Assembly: GCF_004216665.1 (NCBI RefSeq)
Contig: NZ_SGWY01000002.1
Coordinates: 224,685 to 288,684 of the forward strand
DNA from: Agromyces ramosus
Lineage (GTDB): Bacteria; Actinomycetota; Actinomycetes; Actinomycetales; Microbacteriaceae
Direction of reading: 5' to 3'
DNA: 64,000 bases
A program made the position numbers and the translations under genes. The notes under the pieces were generated by a model that saw nothing but the letters and a program-made list of their open reading frames with translations, did no database searches and had not been told where the DNA came from. Of the stretch, positions 9,946 through 18,403 are shown piece by piece; position 1 is the first letter of the stretch; each line of letters begins with the position of its first letter.

Positions 9946-10337
9946 GTCTCCGAGCCCGCGTCGTCGAGCTCACGCCGCAGGTACTTCGGAGCCTGCACGC
10001 GCCACGCCTCCGTGACGAGCTCGGCGAGATGGTCGACGTCGATGCCGGCCATGCGGAACGCGACCTTCGGCTCGCCCCACGGGGTCGTCGTGCGCAGGAA
10101 CACGTTCGGCGCCATCTCGACGAGGGCGAGCGCGTCCAGGCGATCGCCGACCTTCACCCCGACGACGAGCTCGCGGGCGACGGTCTCGCGGATGTCTGCG
10201 GGGATGCTCGGCCAGGGGTGGCACTCCCACGCGTACAGCTTGCCGCGAACGAACCACGCGGCGCCGCCCGTCGTCGCGCGCTCCTCGCTTCCGGGCAGCC
10301 CGACGGTGGTGCGTCGCACGTCGTCGAGGGTGGCCAC
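9939..10337 (-). CDS. MmcQ/YjbR family protein
   Basis: 132 residues with the MmcQ/YjbR architecture: TLDDVRRTTVGLPGSEE at the start, WECHPWPSIPADIR in the middle, and LVTEAWRVQAPKYLRREL at the end. The fold resembles frataxin/CyaY and double-wing DNA-binding proteins. The role is unknown, although family members are often annotated as DNA-binding. The start is GTG at 10337, with TAGGCT (10344-10349, minus strand) only 6 nt upstream, a leaderless signature. Confidence 0.82.
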   Translation of the reverse strand: MATLDDVRRTTVGLPGSEERATTGGAAWFVRGKLYAWECHPWPSIPADIRETVARELVVGVKVGDRLDALALVEMAPNVFLRTTTPWGEPKVAFRMAGIDVDHLAELVTEAWRVQAPKYLRRELDDAGSETT

Positions 10338-10390
10338 GGTACGAGCCTAGGCCGCACCACCGACACGGAGGGCAGGAGGCGCAGGCTCGG

Positions 10391-10813
10391 TCATCCGCGG
10401 AGCGGGATGTCGCCGAGTTGCCGGTAGAGCCCGAGCCGGTCGTACTCCACCCAGTCCTCCGCGAGCCTGCTGTCGGCGAAGCGGCCGATGATGATAGCGG
10501 TCCATTCCGCCGTCCTCCCGGACGCGGCGATCCCTGCCCAGTCGCCGTGCTGGGTGCCGCGCCAGTGCCCCCGCCACACGCCCCGGTCGCCGGCGAAGAA
10601 CAGGTCGTCGAGCGTGAACGTGAGATCCGGGAAGGCGGTGAAGAAGTCCGCCATCGCCGCCCGCCACTCGCCGAGTCCGTGCAGGGTCTCCTGGCCCATC
10701 CAATGCGAGGAGAGGTCTTCGACCCAGTACGATCCCAGGTCGTCGAGCTCGTGCCGGTCGAACACGGCCTCGATGTACTCGCGGATCAATGTCTCGTGTG
10801 GTGATGCGGACAC
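10391..10813 (-). CDS. SnoaL-like / ester-cyclase-family protein (NTF2 fold)
   Basis: 140 residues from the GTG at 10813. Features are TLIREYIEAVFDRHELDDLG, WRAAMADFFTAFPDLTFTLDD and WRGTQHGDWAGIAASGRTAEW, the usual layout of SnoaL-like polyketide-cyclase-fold proteins. This GTG has GGGAG 8-9 nt upstream, which decides the start against two longer in-frame ATG starts (10864 and 10894). The reaction cannot be predicted, because the family includes enzymes and non-catalytic binding proteins. Confidence 0.75.
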   Translation of the reverse strand: MSASPHETLIREYIEAVFDRHELDDLGSYWVEDLSSHWMGQETLHGLGEWRAAMADFFTAFPDLTFTLDDLFFAGDRGVWRGHWRGTQHGDWAGIAASGRTAEWTAIIIGRFADSRLAEDWVEYDRLGLYRQLGDIPLRG

Positions 10814-10950
10814 GGCAATCGCTCCCTGAGGCTGGGTGATGACGGACTGGTTCCGCCCTTCCATCAGGCTGGCCCGAACCAGGGACCGCGTCAACGACTT
10901 CGAAGGTGCGATGGGACCGGGGTCGTCGGCTGCGCGGCTAGTGTCGGAAC

Positions 10951-11412
10951 ATGGCCAGAACGGATCGAGCGACGCTCCTGATCCACGCCGACCGGGAGCG
11001 GGTGTTCGCTGCCCTCACCAGCGCTGAAGCGCTCCTGCGATGGCTTCCGCCACGGGGAATGCGGGGCCGATTCGAGCGGTTCGAGATGCGCGATGGCGGC
11101 TCCTACCGCCTCGTGCTCACCTATGACGATGCATCCGGCGCGCCCGGCAAGACGTCGGCCGACTCGGATGTGTCCGACGTGCGGATCGCGCGGATCGTCC
11201 AGGGGGAACGTGTCGTGCAGGAGGTCGAGTTCGAGACGGACGATCCCGCCTTCGGGGGGACGATGCAGATGGAATGGAGCCTGCGCAGCGGGAGGATGGG
11301 GACGACGGTCCAATTCGAGGCGCGAAACGTTCCGGAGGGGATTCGCGCCCGAGACCACGCCGAGGGTCTCACCTCCTCGTTGGCGAACCTCGCCGCCTAC
11401 CTCGAACCCTGA
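10951..11412 (+). CDS. SRPBCC / AHSA1-domain protein
   Basis: 153 residues matching activator-of-Hsp90-ATPase-homologue (START-like) proteins: RATLLIHADRERVFAALTSA at the start, LLRWLPPRGMRGRFERFE, and HAEGLTSSLANLAAYLEP at the end. These form a hydrophobic pocket and bind lipids or aromatic ligands; the function here is unknown. TAGTGT (10939-10944) lies 6 nt before the ATG without a ribosome binding site, indicating a leaderless mRNA. Confidence 0.85.
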   Translation: MARTDRATLLIHADRERVFAALTSAEALLRWLPPRGMRGRFERFEMRDGGSYRLVLTYDDASGAPGKTSADSDVSDVRIARIVQGERVVQEVEFETDDPAFGGTMQMEWSLRSGRMGTTVQFEARNVPEGIRARDHAEGLTSSLANLAAYLEP

Positions 11413-11424
11413 GCAGGGCTCTTC

Positions 11425-11490
11425 GGTCGAGGCCGCACATGCCGGCAGTTCGGCGCGGGGTCATGCTCTCGCTAGCTGCCGGTCTCGACC
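11425..11490. terminator. Two-part hairpin between convergent genes
   Basis: GGTCGAG (11425-11431) pairs with CTCGACC (11484-11490), and inside it CCGGCAG (11442-11448) pairs with CTGCCGG (11476-11482). The structure covers the gap between the SRPBCC gene and the converging small gene and includes the latter's last codons. It could end transcription from both sides. Confidence 0.4.
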
Positions 11491-11684
11491 CAGCTCACCG
11501 GAAGGAACGGGCTGTACACGTGGACGACCGTGTCCCGCTTGCGGTCGATCTCGATCGTTCCCCTGCCCAGGTTCATCGCATCGAGGATCTGCGACCGAAC
11601 ACCGTCCCACACGGCGGCATCCGTGAACCGGTACTTCGCGTGGTACGGCGCGAGGCCGATGTAGAGCGTGACGTCCGTTGCCAT
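11472..11684 (-). CDS. Small hypothetical protein (70 aa)
   Basis: Reads MATDVTLYIGLAPYHAKYRF onward with no recognised domain. It is soluble, with an alternating beta-rich pattern. TAGAGT (11692-11697, minus strand) lies 7 nt before the ATG at 11684, and the alternative GTG at 11693 would fall inside that promoter, so the ATG is chosen. It sits 10 nt downstream of the sigma factor gene but seems to have its own leaderless promoter. Coding bias looks normal, so it is probably real. Confidence 0.6.
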   Translation of the reverse strand: MATDVTLYIGLAPYHAKYRFTDAAVWDGVRSQILDAMNLGRGTIEIDRKRDTVVHVYSPFLPVSWVETGS

Positions 11685-11694
11685 GGGATGCACT

Positions 11695-12618
11695 CTATCG
11701 AGGGCTGCCGGCGTCGCCGGAGACCAGCGCGTTCAGGTCGCCGACCGGACCCAGGTGGCGGAGCTTGTCGGGGTTCAGCTGGTTGCCGACCACCGAGATG
11801 CAGCCGTCGCCGACGTGCACCATGAGCAGGCTCAGCGTCGCACCGTCGGCTGAGCTCACCCGCAGCGCCGCCTCGCCGTTCGCCGACGTGCGGTCCAGGT
11901 GCACGTGCATGCCCGCGCCGCGCCGCGCGAGCCCCGCGAGGAACCTCGCGACCGCCACGGCGCCGTGCAGCGGATGCTGCACCGCAGGGGCCTTGCCTCC
12001 ACCGTCGGCGTAGAACACCACGTCGTCGGCGAGGACGCTCGCGAGCGCGTCGACATCGCCGGCGTCGAGGGCGGCGAAGAACGTGTCGAGCAGGGCGGCA
12101 TCGCGCGCGGCATCCGCATCGAATCGTGGACGGCCGTCGGCGATGCGAGCACGAGCTCGGTGCATGACCTGCCGGCAGGCGGCCTCCTCGCGTTCGACGA
12201 TGGCCGCGATCTCGGCGTAGTCCATCACGAACACTTCGCGCAGGATGAAGACCGCGCGCTCGACGGGGCCGAGCCGCTCGAGCACGGCGAGGAACGCGAA
12301 CGAGAGCGTCTCGTCGCGTTCGACCCGATGGGCCGGATCCGCGTCGTCGTCGGGCAGCGGCTCGGGGAGCCAGGTGCCCGTGTAGACCTCGCGCGTGCGA
12401 CGCGCCGAGCGCAGCGCGTCGATCGCGAGGCGCGTCGCGACGGTCGACGCGAACGCCTCGGGCCGTTCGATGTGCTCGCCCGCCAGTGACCGCTCGTGCA
12501 GGCGCAGGTACGCCTCCTGCACGACGTCCTCCGCCTCCGTCACGCTGCCGAGCATGCGGTAGGCGATGGAGAACATCAGCGGTCGGAGCTCGCCGAGCTC
12601 CGCGGTGGAGGTGGGCAT
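11695..12618 (-). CDS. sigJ: ECF41-type sigma factor (SigJ-like) with C-terminal SnoaL-like domain
   Basis: 307 residues. Sigma region 2 (residues about 10-75, with LRPLMFSIAYRMLGSVTEAEDVVQEA), the linker WLPEP (83-87), and region 4 (about 105-160, FILREVFVMDYAEIAAIVE) precede a SnoaL-like domain. That domain carries DGGGK (205-209) and NPDKL (282-286), the conserved signatures of ECF41 sigma factors, where the fused domain controls sigma activity in place of an anti-sigma factor. The neighbour is an NAD-dependent epimerase gene, one of the partner classes known for ECF41 (carboxymuconolactone decarboxylase, oxidoreductase or epimerase). The ATG at 12618 is chosen because the protein then begins just ahead of region 2. 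Confidence 0.93.
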   Translation of the reverse strand: MPTSTAELGELRPLMFSIAYRMLGSVTEAEDVVQEAYLRLHERSLAGEHIERPEAFASTVATRLAIDALRSARRTREVYTGTWLPEPLPDDDADPAHRVERDETLSFAFLAVLERLGPVERAVFILREVFVMDYAEIAAIVEREEAACRQVMHRARARIADGRPRFDADAARDAALLDTFFAALDAGDVDALASVLADDVVFYADGGGKAPAVQHPLHGAVAVARFLAGLARRGAGMHVHLDRTSANGEAALRVSSADGATLSLLMVHVGDGCISVVGNQLNPDKLRHLGPVGDLNALVSGDAGSPR

Positions 12619-12652
12619 GGTCCGAGCATGGCACAGGCCGATTCGCACCGGG

Positions 12653-12679
12653 TGTCACAGCACCCGAGGTCGATCCGTC
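12653..12679 (+). promoter_or_regulatory. ECF41-dependent promoter TGTCACA-N16-CGTC
   Basis: TGTCACA (12653-12659), 16 bp, then CGTC (12676-12679), followed 27 nt later by the epimerase ATG. This equals the promoter motif reported for ECF41 sigma factors, and it sits between the sigma gene and its divergent partner. Seen: exact motif and spacing. Known: the ECF41 consensus. Inferred: use in vivo. Confidence 0.8.
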
Positions 12680-12706
12680 GGAGGGGGTGAGAGGAAGGGA
12701 GAACTC

Positions 12707-13642
12707 ATGCGAGTCTTCATCGCCGGCGCCACGGGCGCCGTGGGATCCAGGTTGGTGCCGTTGCTCGTGGCCGCGGGCCACGACGTGGTCGGCACCTCGC
12801 GCAGCGCCGAGCGACTCGGCGACATCGAGGCCGCGGGCGCGAGGGGCGTGGTCATGGACGGCCTCGATGCGGCATCCGTGCGCAGCGCCGTGCTCGAGGC
12901 CCGACCCGACGCGATCGTGCACGAGCTCAGCGCGCTCGGCGGCGTCGCGCCCGACCTGAAGCACTTCGACGAGCAGTTCGCCGGAACGAACGCCCTGCGC
13001 ACGCGCGGCACCGACCACCTGCTCGCCGCCGCCGGCGAGGCGGGCGTCGGGCGGTTCGTGGCGCAGAGCTTCACGGGCTGGCCGAACGAGCGCACGGGCG
13101 GACCGGTGAAGACTGAGGAGGACCCGCTCGATCCGTCGCCGACGTCGGCCTCCCGGCAGACGCTGGAGGCCATCCGCCACGTCGAACGTGCGACGACCGA
13201 GGCCGGGGGACTCGCGCTGCGGTACGGCGGCCTCTACGGGCCCGGCAACGTGATCGGCCGGGGCGGCGAGCTGCTGGCCATGGTGCACGACGGCAAGCTG
13301 CCGCTCGTCGGCGGCGGCACGGGAGTGTGGTCGTTCTGCCACATCGACGACGCGGCATCCGCCACCGCGGCCGCCCTCACGCGCGGCGGCCCGGGCGTCT
13401 ACAACATCGTCGACGACGACCCGGCGCCGGTGTCCGAGTGGCTCCCGGAGCTCGCCCGGATCATCGGAGCGAAGCCGCCCAGGCACGTTCCCGCGCTGGT
13501 CGCCCGGCCGCTCATCGGCGAGCACGGCGTGTCGCTGATGACCAAGGTGCGCGGGTCGTCGAACGCGAAGGCCAAGCGCGAGCTCGGATGGGAGCTGCGG
13601 TATCCGACCTGGCGGGAGGGCTTCCGCACCGGGCTCGGCTGA
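12707..13642 (+). CDS. NAD-dependent epimerase/dehydratase (ECF41 partner)
   Basis: 311 residues of the extended short-chain dehydrogenase family. The NAD(P)-binding glycine motif GATGAVGSRL is at residues 7-16. The usual catalytic YxxxK is replaced by a degenerate stretch near SRQTLEAIRHVE, so enzymatic activity as a classic epimerase is uncertain. LRYGGLYGPGN and CHIDDAASAT are family features. The start at 12707 has GAGGAAGGGAG upstream. Its promoter matches the ECF41 consensus, so the sigma factor encoded opposite should drive it. The substrate is unknown; such partners are suspected to act on redox-damaged or reactive compounds. Confidence 0.88.
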   Translation: MRVFIAGATGAVGSRLVPLLVAAGHDVVGTSRSAERLGDIEAAGARGVVMDGLDAASVRSAVLEARPDAIVHELSALGGVAPDLKHFDEQFAGTNALRTRGTDHLLAAAGEAGVGRFVAQSFTGWPNERTGGPVKTEEDPLDPSPTSASRQTLEAIRHVERATTEAGGLALRYGGLYGPGNVIGRGGELLAMVHDGKLPLVGGGTGVWSFCHIDDAASATAAALTRGGPGVYNIVDDDPAPVSEWLPELARIIGAKPPRHVPALVARPLIGEHGVSLMTKVRGSSNAKAKRELGWELRYPTWREGFRTGLG

Positions 13643-13702
13643 GAACGGGTCTCATTCCCATCACGGCCGGGTCGCGGCATCCGCGCCTACGCTGGAAGGG
13701 AC

Positions 13703-14623
13703 ATGGCACACGATCACGACCACGCGTCGACCGCGAACCGCACCCGGCTCTGGGTGGCGATCGCGATCATCGGCGCATTCCTCGTGGTGCAGGTGGTCGG
13801 CGGCATCCTCAGCGGTTCGCTCGCGCTGCTCGCCGATGCCGGGCACATGGCGAGCGACCTCATCGGCCTCGTCGTCGCGCTCGTCGCGGCGATGGTCGCG
13901 GCCCGCCCGGCGACCGACCGCCAGACCTACGGCTACCGGCGGGCGGAGGTGCTCGCCGCCCTCGTGAACGGCGTGATCCTCATCGTCGTCGCGGCGTCGG
14001 TCGCCGTGTCGGCGATCGGCCGGCTCGTCTCGGGCGCCGAGGGCGAGGCCCACGAGGTGCAGGGCGTGCCGATGCTCGTCGTCGCCGTGCTCGGACTCCT
14101 CGCCAACCTCGCGGCCATGCTCGTGCTGCGAGCCGGCGCGAAGGACTCGATCAACCTGCGCGGCGCCTACCTCGAGGTGCTCGGCGACCTGATCGGCTCG
14201 GCGCTCGTGATCATCGCGGCCGTCGTGATCGTCGCGACCGGGTTCGACGCCGCCGACCCGATCGCGTCGATCGCGATCGCGGTGCTCATCGCGCCGCGGG
14301 CGGTGTCGCTGCTGCGCGACGTGATGCACGTGCTCTTCGAGTCGGCGCCCGCCGACACCGACGTCGCCGAGATCCGCGAGCACCTGCTCGGCACCCCGGG
14401 CGTCGTGGCCGTGCACGACGTGCACGTGTGGCAGATCACGTCGGGCTCCCCGGTGTTCAGCGCCCACGTCGAGGTCGACCCCGAGGTGTTCGCATCGGGT
14501 CGCACGGGAGAGCTGCTCGACGAGCTCGGCGGATGCCTCTCCGAGCACTTCGACGTAGCTCACTCGACGTTCCAGCTGGAGCCCGCAGGTCGCGCCGAGC
14601 ACGAGCAGCCGCAGCATCCGTGA
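13703..14623 (+). CDS. CDF-family cation efflux protein (CzcD/ZitB-like)
   Basis: 306 residues with six membrane helices and a soluble C-terminal domain. It begins with a metal-binding His/Asp run (HDHDH). The transport site is visible as ADAGHMASD in helix 2 and EVLGDLIGS in helix 5; the latter has Glu where ZitB has His. The C-terminal domain has VHDVHVWQITSG and SAHVEVD. It exports Zn(II) or related divalent metals in exchange for protons. TACGCT lies at 13687-13692, 10 nt before the ATG, with GGAAGGGA between. Confidence 0.92.
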   Translation: MAHDHDHASTANRTRLWVAIAIIGAFLVVQVVGGILSGSLALLADAGHMASDLIGLVVALVAAMVAARPATDRQTYGYRRAEVLAALVNGVILIVVAASVAVSAIGRLVSGAEGEAHEVQGVPMLVVAVLGLLANLAAMLVLRAGAKDSINLRGAYLEVLGDLIGSALVIIAAVVIVATGFDAADPIASIAIAVLIAPRAVSLLRDVMHVLFESAPADTDVAEIREHLLGTPGVVAVHDVHVWQITSGSPVFSAHVEVDPEVFASGRTGELLDELGGCLSEHFDVAHSTFQLEPAGRAEHEQPQHP

Positions 14624-14718
14624 CCCGGATGCCGCGCGCCGACCGTCTCGGCGCGACCGCGCCCCCGTCCTCTGCGGTGCTCCGCTCGGCCGCCTCCGTC
14701 CGTTCGCCGCGCTCGGCC

Positions 14719-15870
14719 TCACACGGCCAGCAGCCGCGCGAAGTAGGCGCGGAGATCGCCGACGAGCTCGTCGGGCGCCTCCATCGCCGGGAAGTGGCCG
14801 CCGTGCCGGTGCTCGCTCCAGAACGCGAGGTGCCCGTCGGGGTCGAGGATCCGGCGCATGAGCGGCTCGTGGCCGAAGGCCGCGATGCCCTGCGGCCGGT
14901 CGTGGCTGCGGCCCCAGGCGACCTGCGCGTGCGCCGCCTCGTAGAGCATGTTCGCCGCGCCGTCTCCGGCCCGGCCGAACCACGACACGGTGATCAGGGT
15001 GAGCAGCGCGTCGAGGTCGACGGCCTCCTCCGGCAGGGCGCGGTCGGGGTCGGTCCACTCCTGGAACTTCTCCGCGATCCAGGTCGCCTGGGCGATGGGG
15101 GAGTCGGTGAGGCCGTAGGCGACGCTGAGCGGGCGGGTGGTCTGCAGCGCGAGGTAGCCGAAGTCCTCTGCCCGGGCGTCCTTCAGCCGCTCGTGGTGCT
15201 CGCGCTCGTCGTCGGTGAGGTGGTCGGTCGGCGGCGTGTACTGGGTCGCGATCGAGCCGGGGTCGGTCGCGGCGATCGAGCCGAGCACGCGGTCGCCCGC
15301 GTCGAGGCACAGCTGCTCGCTGATACCGGCGCCGACGTCCTCGCCGAAGACGGCGTAGCGGTCGTACCCGAGCGCCTGCATGAGCTCGTCGAAGGCGCGC
15401 GCCGTGCGCGCGATGTCCCAGCCGTGGCTCGTCAGCGGCGTCGAGAACCCGAACCCGGGGATCGACGGTGCCACGACGTGGAACGCCGGGGCCGGACCCA
15501 CGCCGGATGTCACGCCGGGGCGCTCGGCGAGCTTCGGCGCGATGCCCGCGAACTCCACGAACGACGACGGGTAGCCGTGGATGAGCAGCAGCGGCACCGC
15601 CGCCTCCTCCTCGGAACGCACGTGCAGGCCGTGGATCGGCTGCCCGTCGACCTCGGCGAGGACCTGCGGCAGGCGGTTGAGCCTCGCCTCCTCCGCTCGC
15701 CAGTCGTACCGGGTGCGCCAATACTCCGCCAGGCGCTGGGCGTAGGGCACGGGCGTGCCGCGCTCCCAGTCGTCGCCGAGCGCGGCGGGCCAGCGGGTGC
15801 GTTCGAGGCGGGACTGCAGGTCGGCGAGCTCGGCATCGGAGATCGCGATCGCGTAGGGCCGGATGTCCAT
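14719..15870 (-). CDS. Epoxide hydrolase (alpha/beta hydrolase, EHN domain)
   Basis: 383 residues. The N-terminal EHN region (IAISDAELADLQSRLERTRWP) marks the microsomal/juvenile-hormone epoxide hydrolase type. The alpha/beta fold follows, with HGYP (98-101, oxyanion hole), nucleophile Asp178 in FGEDVGAG, and the C-terminal catalytic His in RHGGHFPAMEAP. It opens epoxides to diols. It stands alone between a CDF exporter and an AraC regulator, and the 95 bp behind it hold nothing recognisable. Confidence 0.9.
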   Translation of the reverse strand: MDIRPYAIAISDAELADLQSRLERTRWPAALGDDWERGTPVPYAQRLAEYWRTRYDWRAEEARLNRLPQVLAEVDGQPIHGLHVRSEEEAAVPLLLIHGYPSSFVEFAGIAPKLAERPGVTSGVGPAPAFHVVAPSIPGFGFSTPLTSHGWDIARTARAFDELMQALGYDRYAVFGEDVGAGISEQLCLDAGDRVLGSIAATDPGSIATQYTPPTDHLTDDEREHHERLKDARAEDFGYLALQTTRPLSVAYGLTDSPIAQATWIAEKFQEWTDPDRALPEEAVDLDALLTLITVSWFGRAGDGAANMLYEAAHAQVAWGRSHDRPQGIAAFGHEPLMRRILDPDGHLAFWSEHRHGGHFPAMEAPDELVGDLRAYFARLLAV

Positions 15871-16003
15871 GGCGGTTCCTTCTCTCGTGTGCGACGGGCA
15901 CGAGTGAAGCGGATGCCGTCGGCGCCGTCTTGAACCGGAACGACACGGCGTGGCCGCGCGGCACCACGGCGCGCCGGTGCTCAGGCAGGGTGCGATCCGG
16001 ACG

Positions 16004-16681
16004 TCAGACCGGTTCGTCGCGCCGCTGCGACTCGGCCGGCGTGTAGCCGGTGAGCCGCTTCACGTCGCGGGAGAGGTGCGACTGGTCGGCGTATCCCAGC
16101 TCGTAGGCGACATCCGCGATCGCCTCGCCGGTGCGCAGTCGCACGACGGCCTCGCGGGCCCGTGCGATCTGCCGGACCTGGCGCTGGCTCCGCCCCGTGA
16201 TGCGCGTGAAGTGGCGCTCGACGGTGCGCGACGACACCGGCGGGTTCTCGCCGTGCAGCGCCGCCTCGATGACCTCGTCGTGGGCGAGGAGGTCGTGTGC
16301 GGCGAACTCGGCGAGGAGGTCGTCGACCGTCGCGTAGTCGGGCATCGGCCAGGTGCGGGCGGCGAGCTCGAAGTGCTCGGCATCGGGCATCGGCAGCGGA
16401 ACGGTGCGGTCGCACATCGAACGCGGCTCCACGTGCGTGAAGTACGTGCCCTGCGTGAAGCGCACCCCCACGTTGCGGTTGCCCGTGCGGTAGGGCACCG
16501 CCGTGGGCTCCGACGACGGGCCGCTCAGGAGCACGCGCGATCCGGCGCGCGTGCGCGTGAAGATCATGTCCCAGCACGCGTCGGCCGCCGCCAGGTAGGT
16601 GCCGTCGCTCGTGTCGACGGTGTGCCAGATCACGTCGACGAAGCGGGAGGCTGAGGCTTTCTCCTCGTAGAGGAAGCTCAT
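16004..16681 (-). CDS. AraC-family transcriptional regulator
   Basis: 225 residues from the ATG at 16681, with TACACT (16689-16694, minus strand) 7 nt before it, so probably leaderless. The N-terminal half is a cupin-like sensor domain; the C-terminal half contains the two AraC helix-turn-helices (SSRTVERHFTRITGRSQ, then AIADVAYELGYADQSHLSRD and KRLTGYTPAES). It lies 133 bp upstream of the epoxide hydrolase on the same strand and may regulate it. The inducer is unknown. Confidence 0.88.
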   Translation of the reverse strand: MSFLYEEKASASRFVDVIWHTVDTSDGTYLAAADACWDMIFTRTRAGSRVLLSGPSSEPTAVPYRTGNRNVGVRFTQGTYFTHVEPRSMCDRTVPLPMPDAEHFELAARTWPMPDYATVDDLLAEFAAHDLLAHDEVIEAALHGENPPVSSRTVERHFTRITGRSQRQVRQIARAREAVVRLRTGEAIADVAYELGYADQSHLSRDVKRLTGYTPAESQRRDEPV

Positions 16682-16733
16682 GCCGCCGAGTGTAGCCCCG
16701 TCGCACGGCGCCCGCAGGGGCGGCGTGCGATCG

Positions 16734-17492
16734 TCAGCGCTCTTCGGGACCGCGCTCGAACACCTCGGGGTCGAGCACCAGGTGCTCGGCCTCCTCGTGG
16801 TCGGTGACCACATCTTCGCCGGCCGCCGCGGCCTTCTTCGCCTTGTGCCGCTCGCTGAAGTAGTGCCAGGCGGTGATGAGGGCGGTGCCGCCCACCGCGA
16901 TGAGCAGGATGATGTCGATGTAGTCGCGCACCAGGGTGGCGACCGGCGGGATGAAGCTCACGAGGTACCCGAAGATGGTGAGCCCGAAGCCCCAGAGGAC
17001 CGCGCCGATGAAGTTGTAGAGCGTGTACCTGGCGCGGTGCATGTGGCCGACGCCCGCGGCCACCGGGGCGAACGTGCGCACGATCGGCACGAACCGGGCG
17101 AGGATGATCGTGAGTCCGCCGAAGCGCTCGAAGAACGCGTTCGTCCGCTCGACGTTCTTGACGCTGAAGAGACCGCTCTCCTTGCGTTCGAACACCTTCG
17201 GACCGCCGCGATGACCGATCTCGTAGCCGACCTCGCCGCCGAGGAACGCGGAGAGGGCGATGAGGAGCGCCACGATCCAGACCGACACCCCGAAGACGCC
17301 GTTCGGCGGCACGAGCTCGGGATTCGACAGCAGGCCTGAGATCACGAGCAGCGTGTCGCCCGGGAGGAGGAAGCCCACGAGCAGTCCGGTCTCGGCGAAC
17401 ACGATGAAGCACACCACGAGCAGTGCCCACGGCCCCGCGGCGGCGATGATCGACTCCGGGTCGAGGAAGGGGATGAGCGCGGTGTGGATCAT
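16734..17492 (-). CDS. DedA-family membrane protein
   Basis: 252 residues with about five hydrophobic segments. The DedA/SNARE-associated signature is clear: FAETGLLVGFLLPGDTLL, then FLGGEVGYEIGHRGG, and FVPIVRTFAPVAAGVGHM. Family members are half-transporters linked to undecaprenyl-phosphate or phospholipid recycling and membrane homeostasis. The ATG at 17492 gives the normal length, and longer upstream starts are hydrophilic and unlikely. The C-terminus is highly charged. Confidence 0.92.
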   Translation of the reverse strand: MIHTALIPFLDPESIIAAAGPWALLVVCFIVFAETGLLVGFLLPGDTLLVISGLLSNPELVPPNGVFGVSVWIVALLIALSAFLGGEVGYEIGHRGGPKVFERKESGLFSVKNVERTNAFFERFGGLTIILARFVPIVRTFAPVAAGVGHMHRARYTLYNFIGAVLWGFGLTIFGYLVSFIPPVATLVRDYIDIILLIAVGGTALITAWHYFSERHKAKKAAAAGEDVVTDHEEAEHLVLDPEVFERGPEER

Positions 17493-17676
17493 GCAGGGCT
17501 CCAGTCGTCGGACACGGCGGATCACCGGGTCGCAGGGCGGCGTGGTGTCGTTGCAGTCTACCCAGCGGATGCCGCGGCCGACTGGGATCCCGCAGGGAAT
17601 CATTCCCGGGTATGACGCCGACCCCCGACGGCGGTACCGTCGCCGACGCGGCGGGCGCCCCGCGGCATCCGCTCGC

Positions 17677-18324
17677 TCAGGCGGCGAGGGCCTCGAAGAC
17701 GGCGCTGTTCATGCGGAATGACGTGCGCACCTCGGCGACGAGCACGTCGACCTCGTGGGGCGAGAGCGCGAGTGCGTTCATGGCCTCGCGGTAGCTCCGC
17801 TTGTAGCGCACCAGGCCGTCGTCGGCCACCTCGAACCGGTAGAAGCCGAGCTGCTCGGGCGTCGCGCCGTAGTGGCGCGCGACGAGTGCGGCGATGGCCT
17901 GGCCACCGGAGAGATCGCCGAGGTAGCGCGTGTAATGGTGGGCGAGGTATCGCACGTCGTCTCCGGAGATGGCCCGCAGGTGCGCCGAGTAGTCGGCCGT
18001 CGCGGGCAGCGGCGGATGGGCATGGCGCCAGTCGGATGCCCCGAGCGCCGACAGGTCGGCGTCGATCGCGGCCATGCGCGCGAGTGCGGGGTCGAACACG
18101 GGCGGGTCGCCGGGCCTGCCGCCGCGCTCCTCGAGCGCCTCGTACACCCACGCGAGCTGGGCGAGGTAGCGCGTGTACTCCTCGAGGGAGAGCTCGCCGC
18201 CCATGAGCGCCGTGATGAACCCGCGGGTCTCGGCGGCACGGTGGTCGTCGGCGGAGGCTGCGCGCACGAGCGCGGCGACGTCCAGGGGCTCGGTGGAGGT
18301 GGCGGGCGGGGGAGCGATCGTCAT
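17677..18324 (-). CDS. hmuO: Heme oxygenase (biliverdin-producing)
   Basis: 215 residues, normal for bacterial heme oxygenases. The proximal heme ligand is His28 in ADDHRAAE, and the distal helix motif is YLGDLSGGQ, with RYKRSYREAMNAL near the end. It opens heme to biliverdin, CO and free iron for iron acquisition. The ATG at 18324 has GAAGG upstream. A 19-bp IdeR/DtxR box lies 30 bp upstream, indicating repression by iron-loaded IdeR/DtxR, as known for hmuO in Corynebacterium. Confidence 0.95.
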   Translation of the reverse strand: MTIAPPPATSTEPLDVAALVRAASADDHRAAETRGFITALMGGELSLEEYTRYLAQLAWVYEALEERGGRPGDPPVFDPALARMAAIDADLSALGASDWRHAHPPLPATADYSAHLRAISGDDVRYLAHHYTRYLGDLSGGQAIAALVARHYGATPEQLGFYRFEVADDGLVRYKRSYREAMNALALSPHEVDVLVAEVRTSFRMNSAVFEALAA

Positions 18325-18353
18325 GTCGAGCCTTCGGTACCTGGGGAGCGAAC

Positions 18354-18372
18354 TTAGGTAAGGGTTACCTCA
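18354..18372. promoter_or_regulatory. IdeR/DtxR iron box before the heme oxygenase gene
   Basis: TTAGGTAAGGGTTACCTCA matches the IdeR/DtxR consensus TTAGGTTAGGCTAACCTAA at 15 of 19 positions and keeps both half-sites. Its position 30-48 nt before the start codon suits promoter blocking by the iron-loaded repressor. Confidence 0.85.
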
Positions 18373-18403
18373 CCCTAGAGCCCCGGCCCCGTCGTGGGAA
18401 GGC

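Noticed and set aside
11573..13525. Very long minus-strand open frame (650 codons) across the sigma factor and epimerase genes
   Set aside because: High GC makes antisense stops rare. The translation is Arg/Ala/His-rich without any domain, and the real genes in this stretch are clear.
13661..15967. 768-codon minus-strand frame over the CDF and epoxide hydrolase genes
   Set aside because: Same reason: an antisense or out-of-frame shadow with low-complexity Arg/His-rich sequence.
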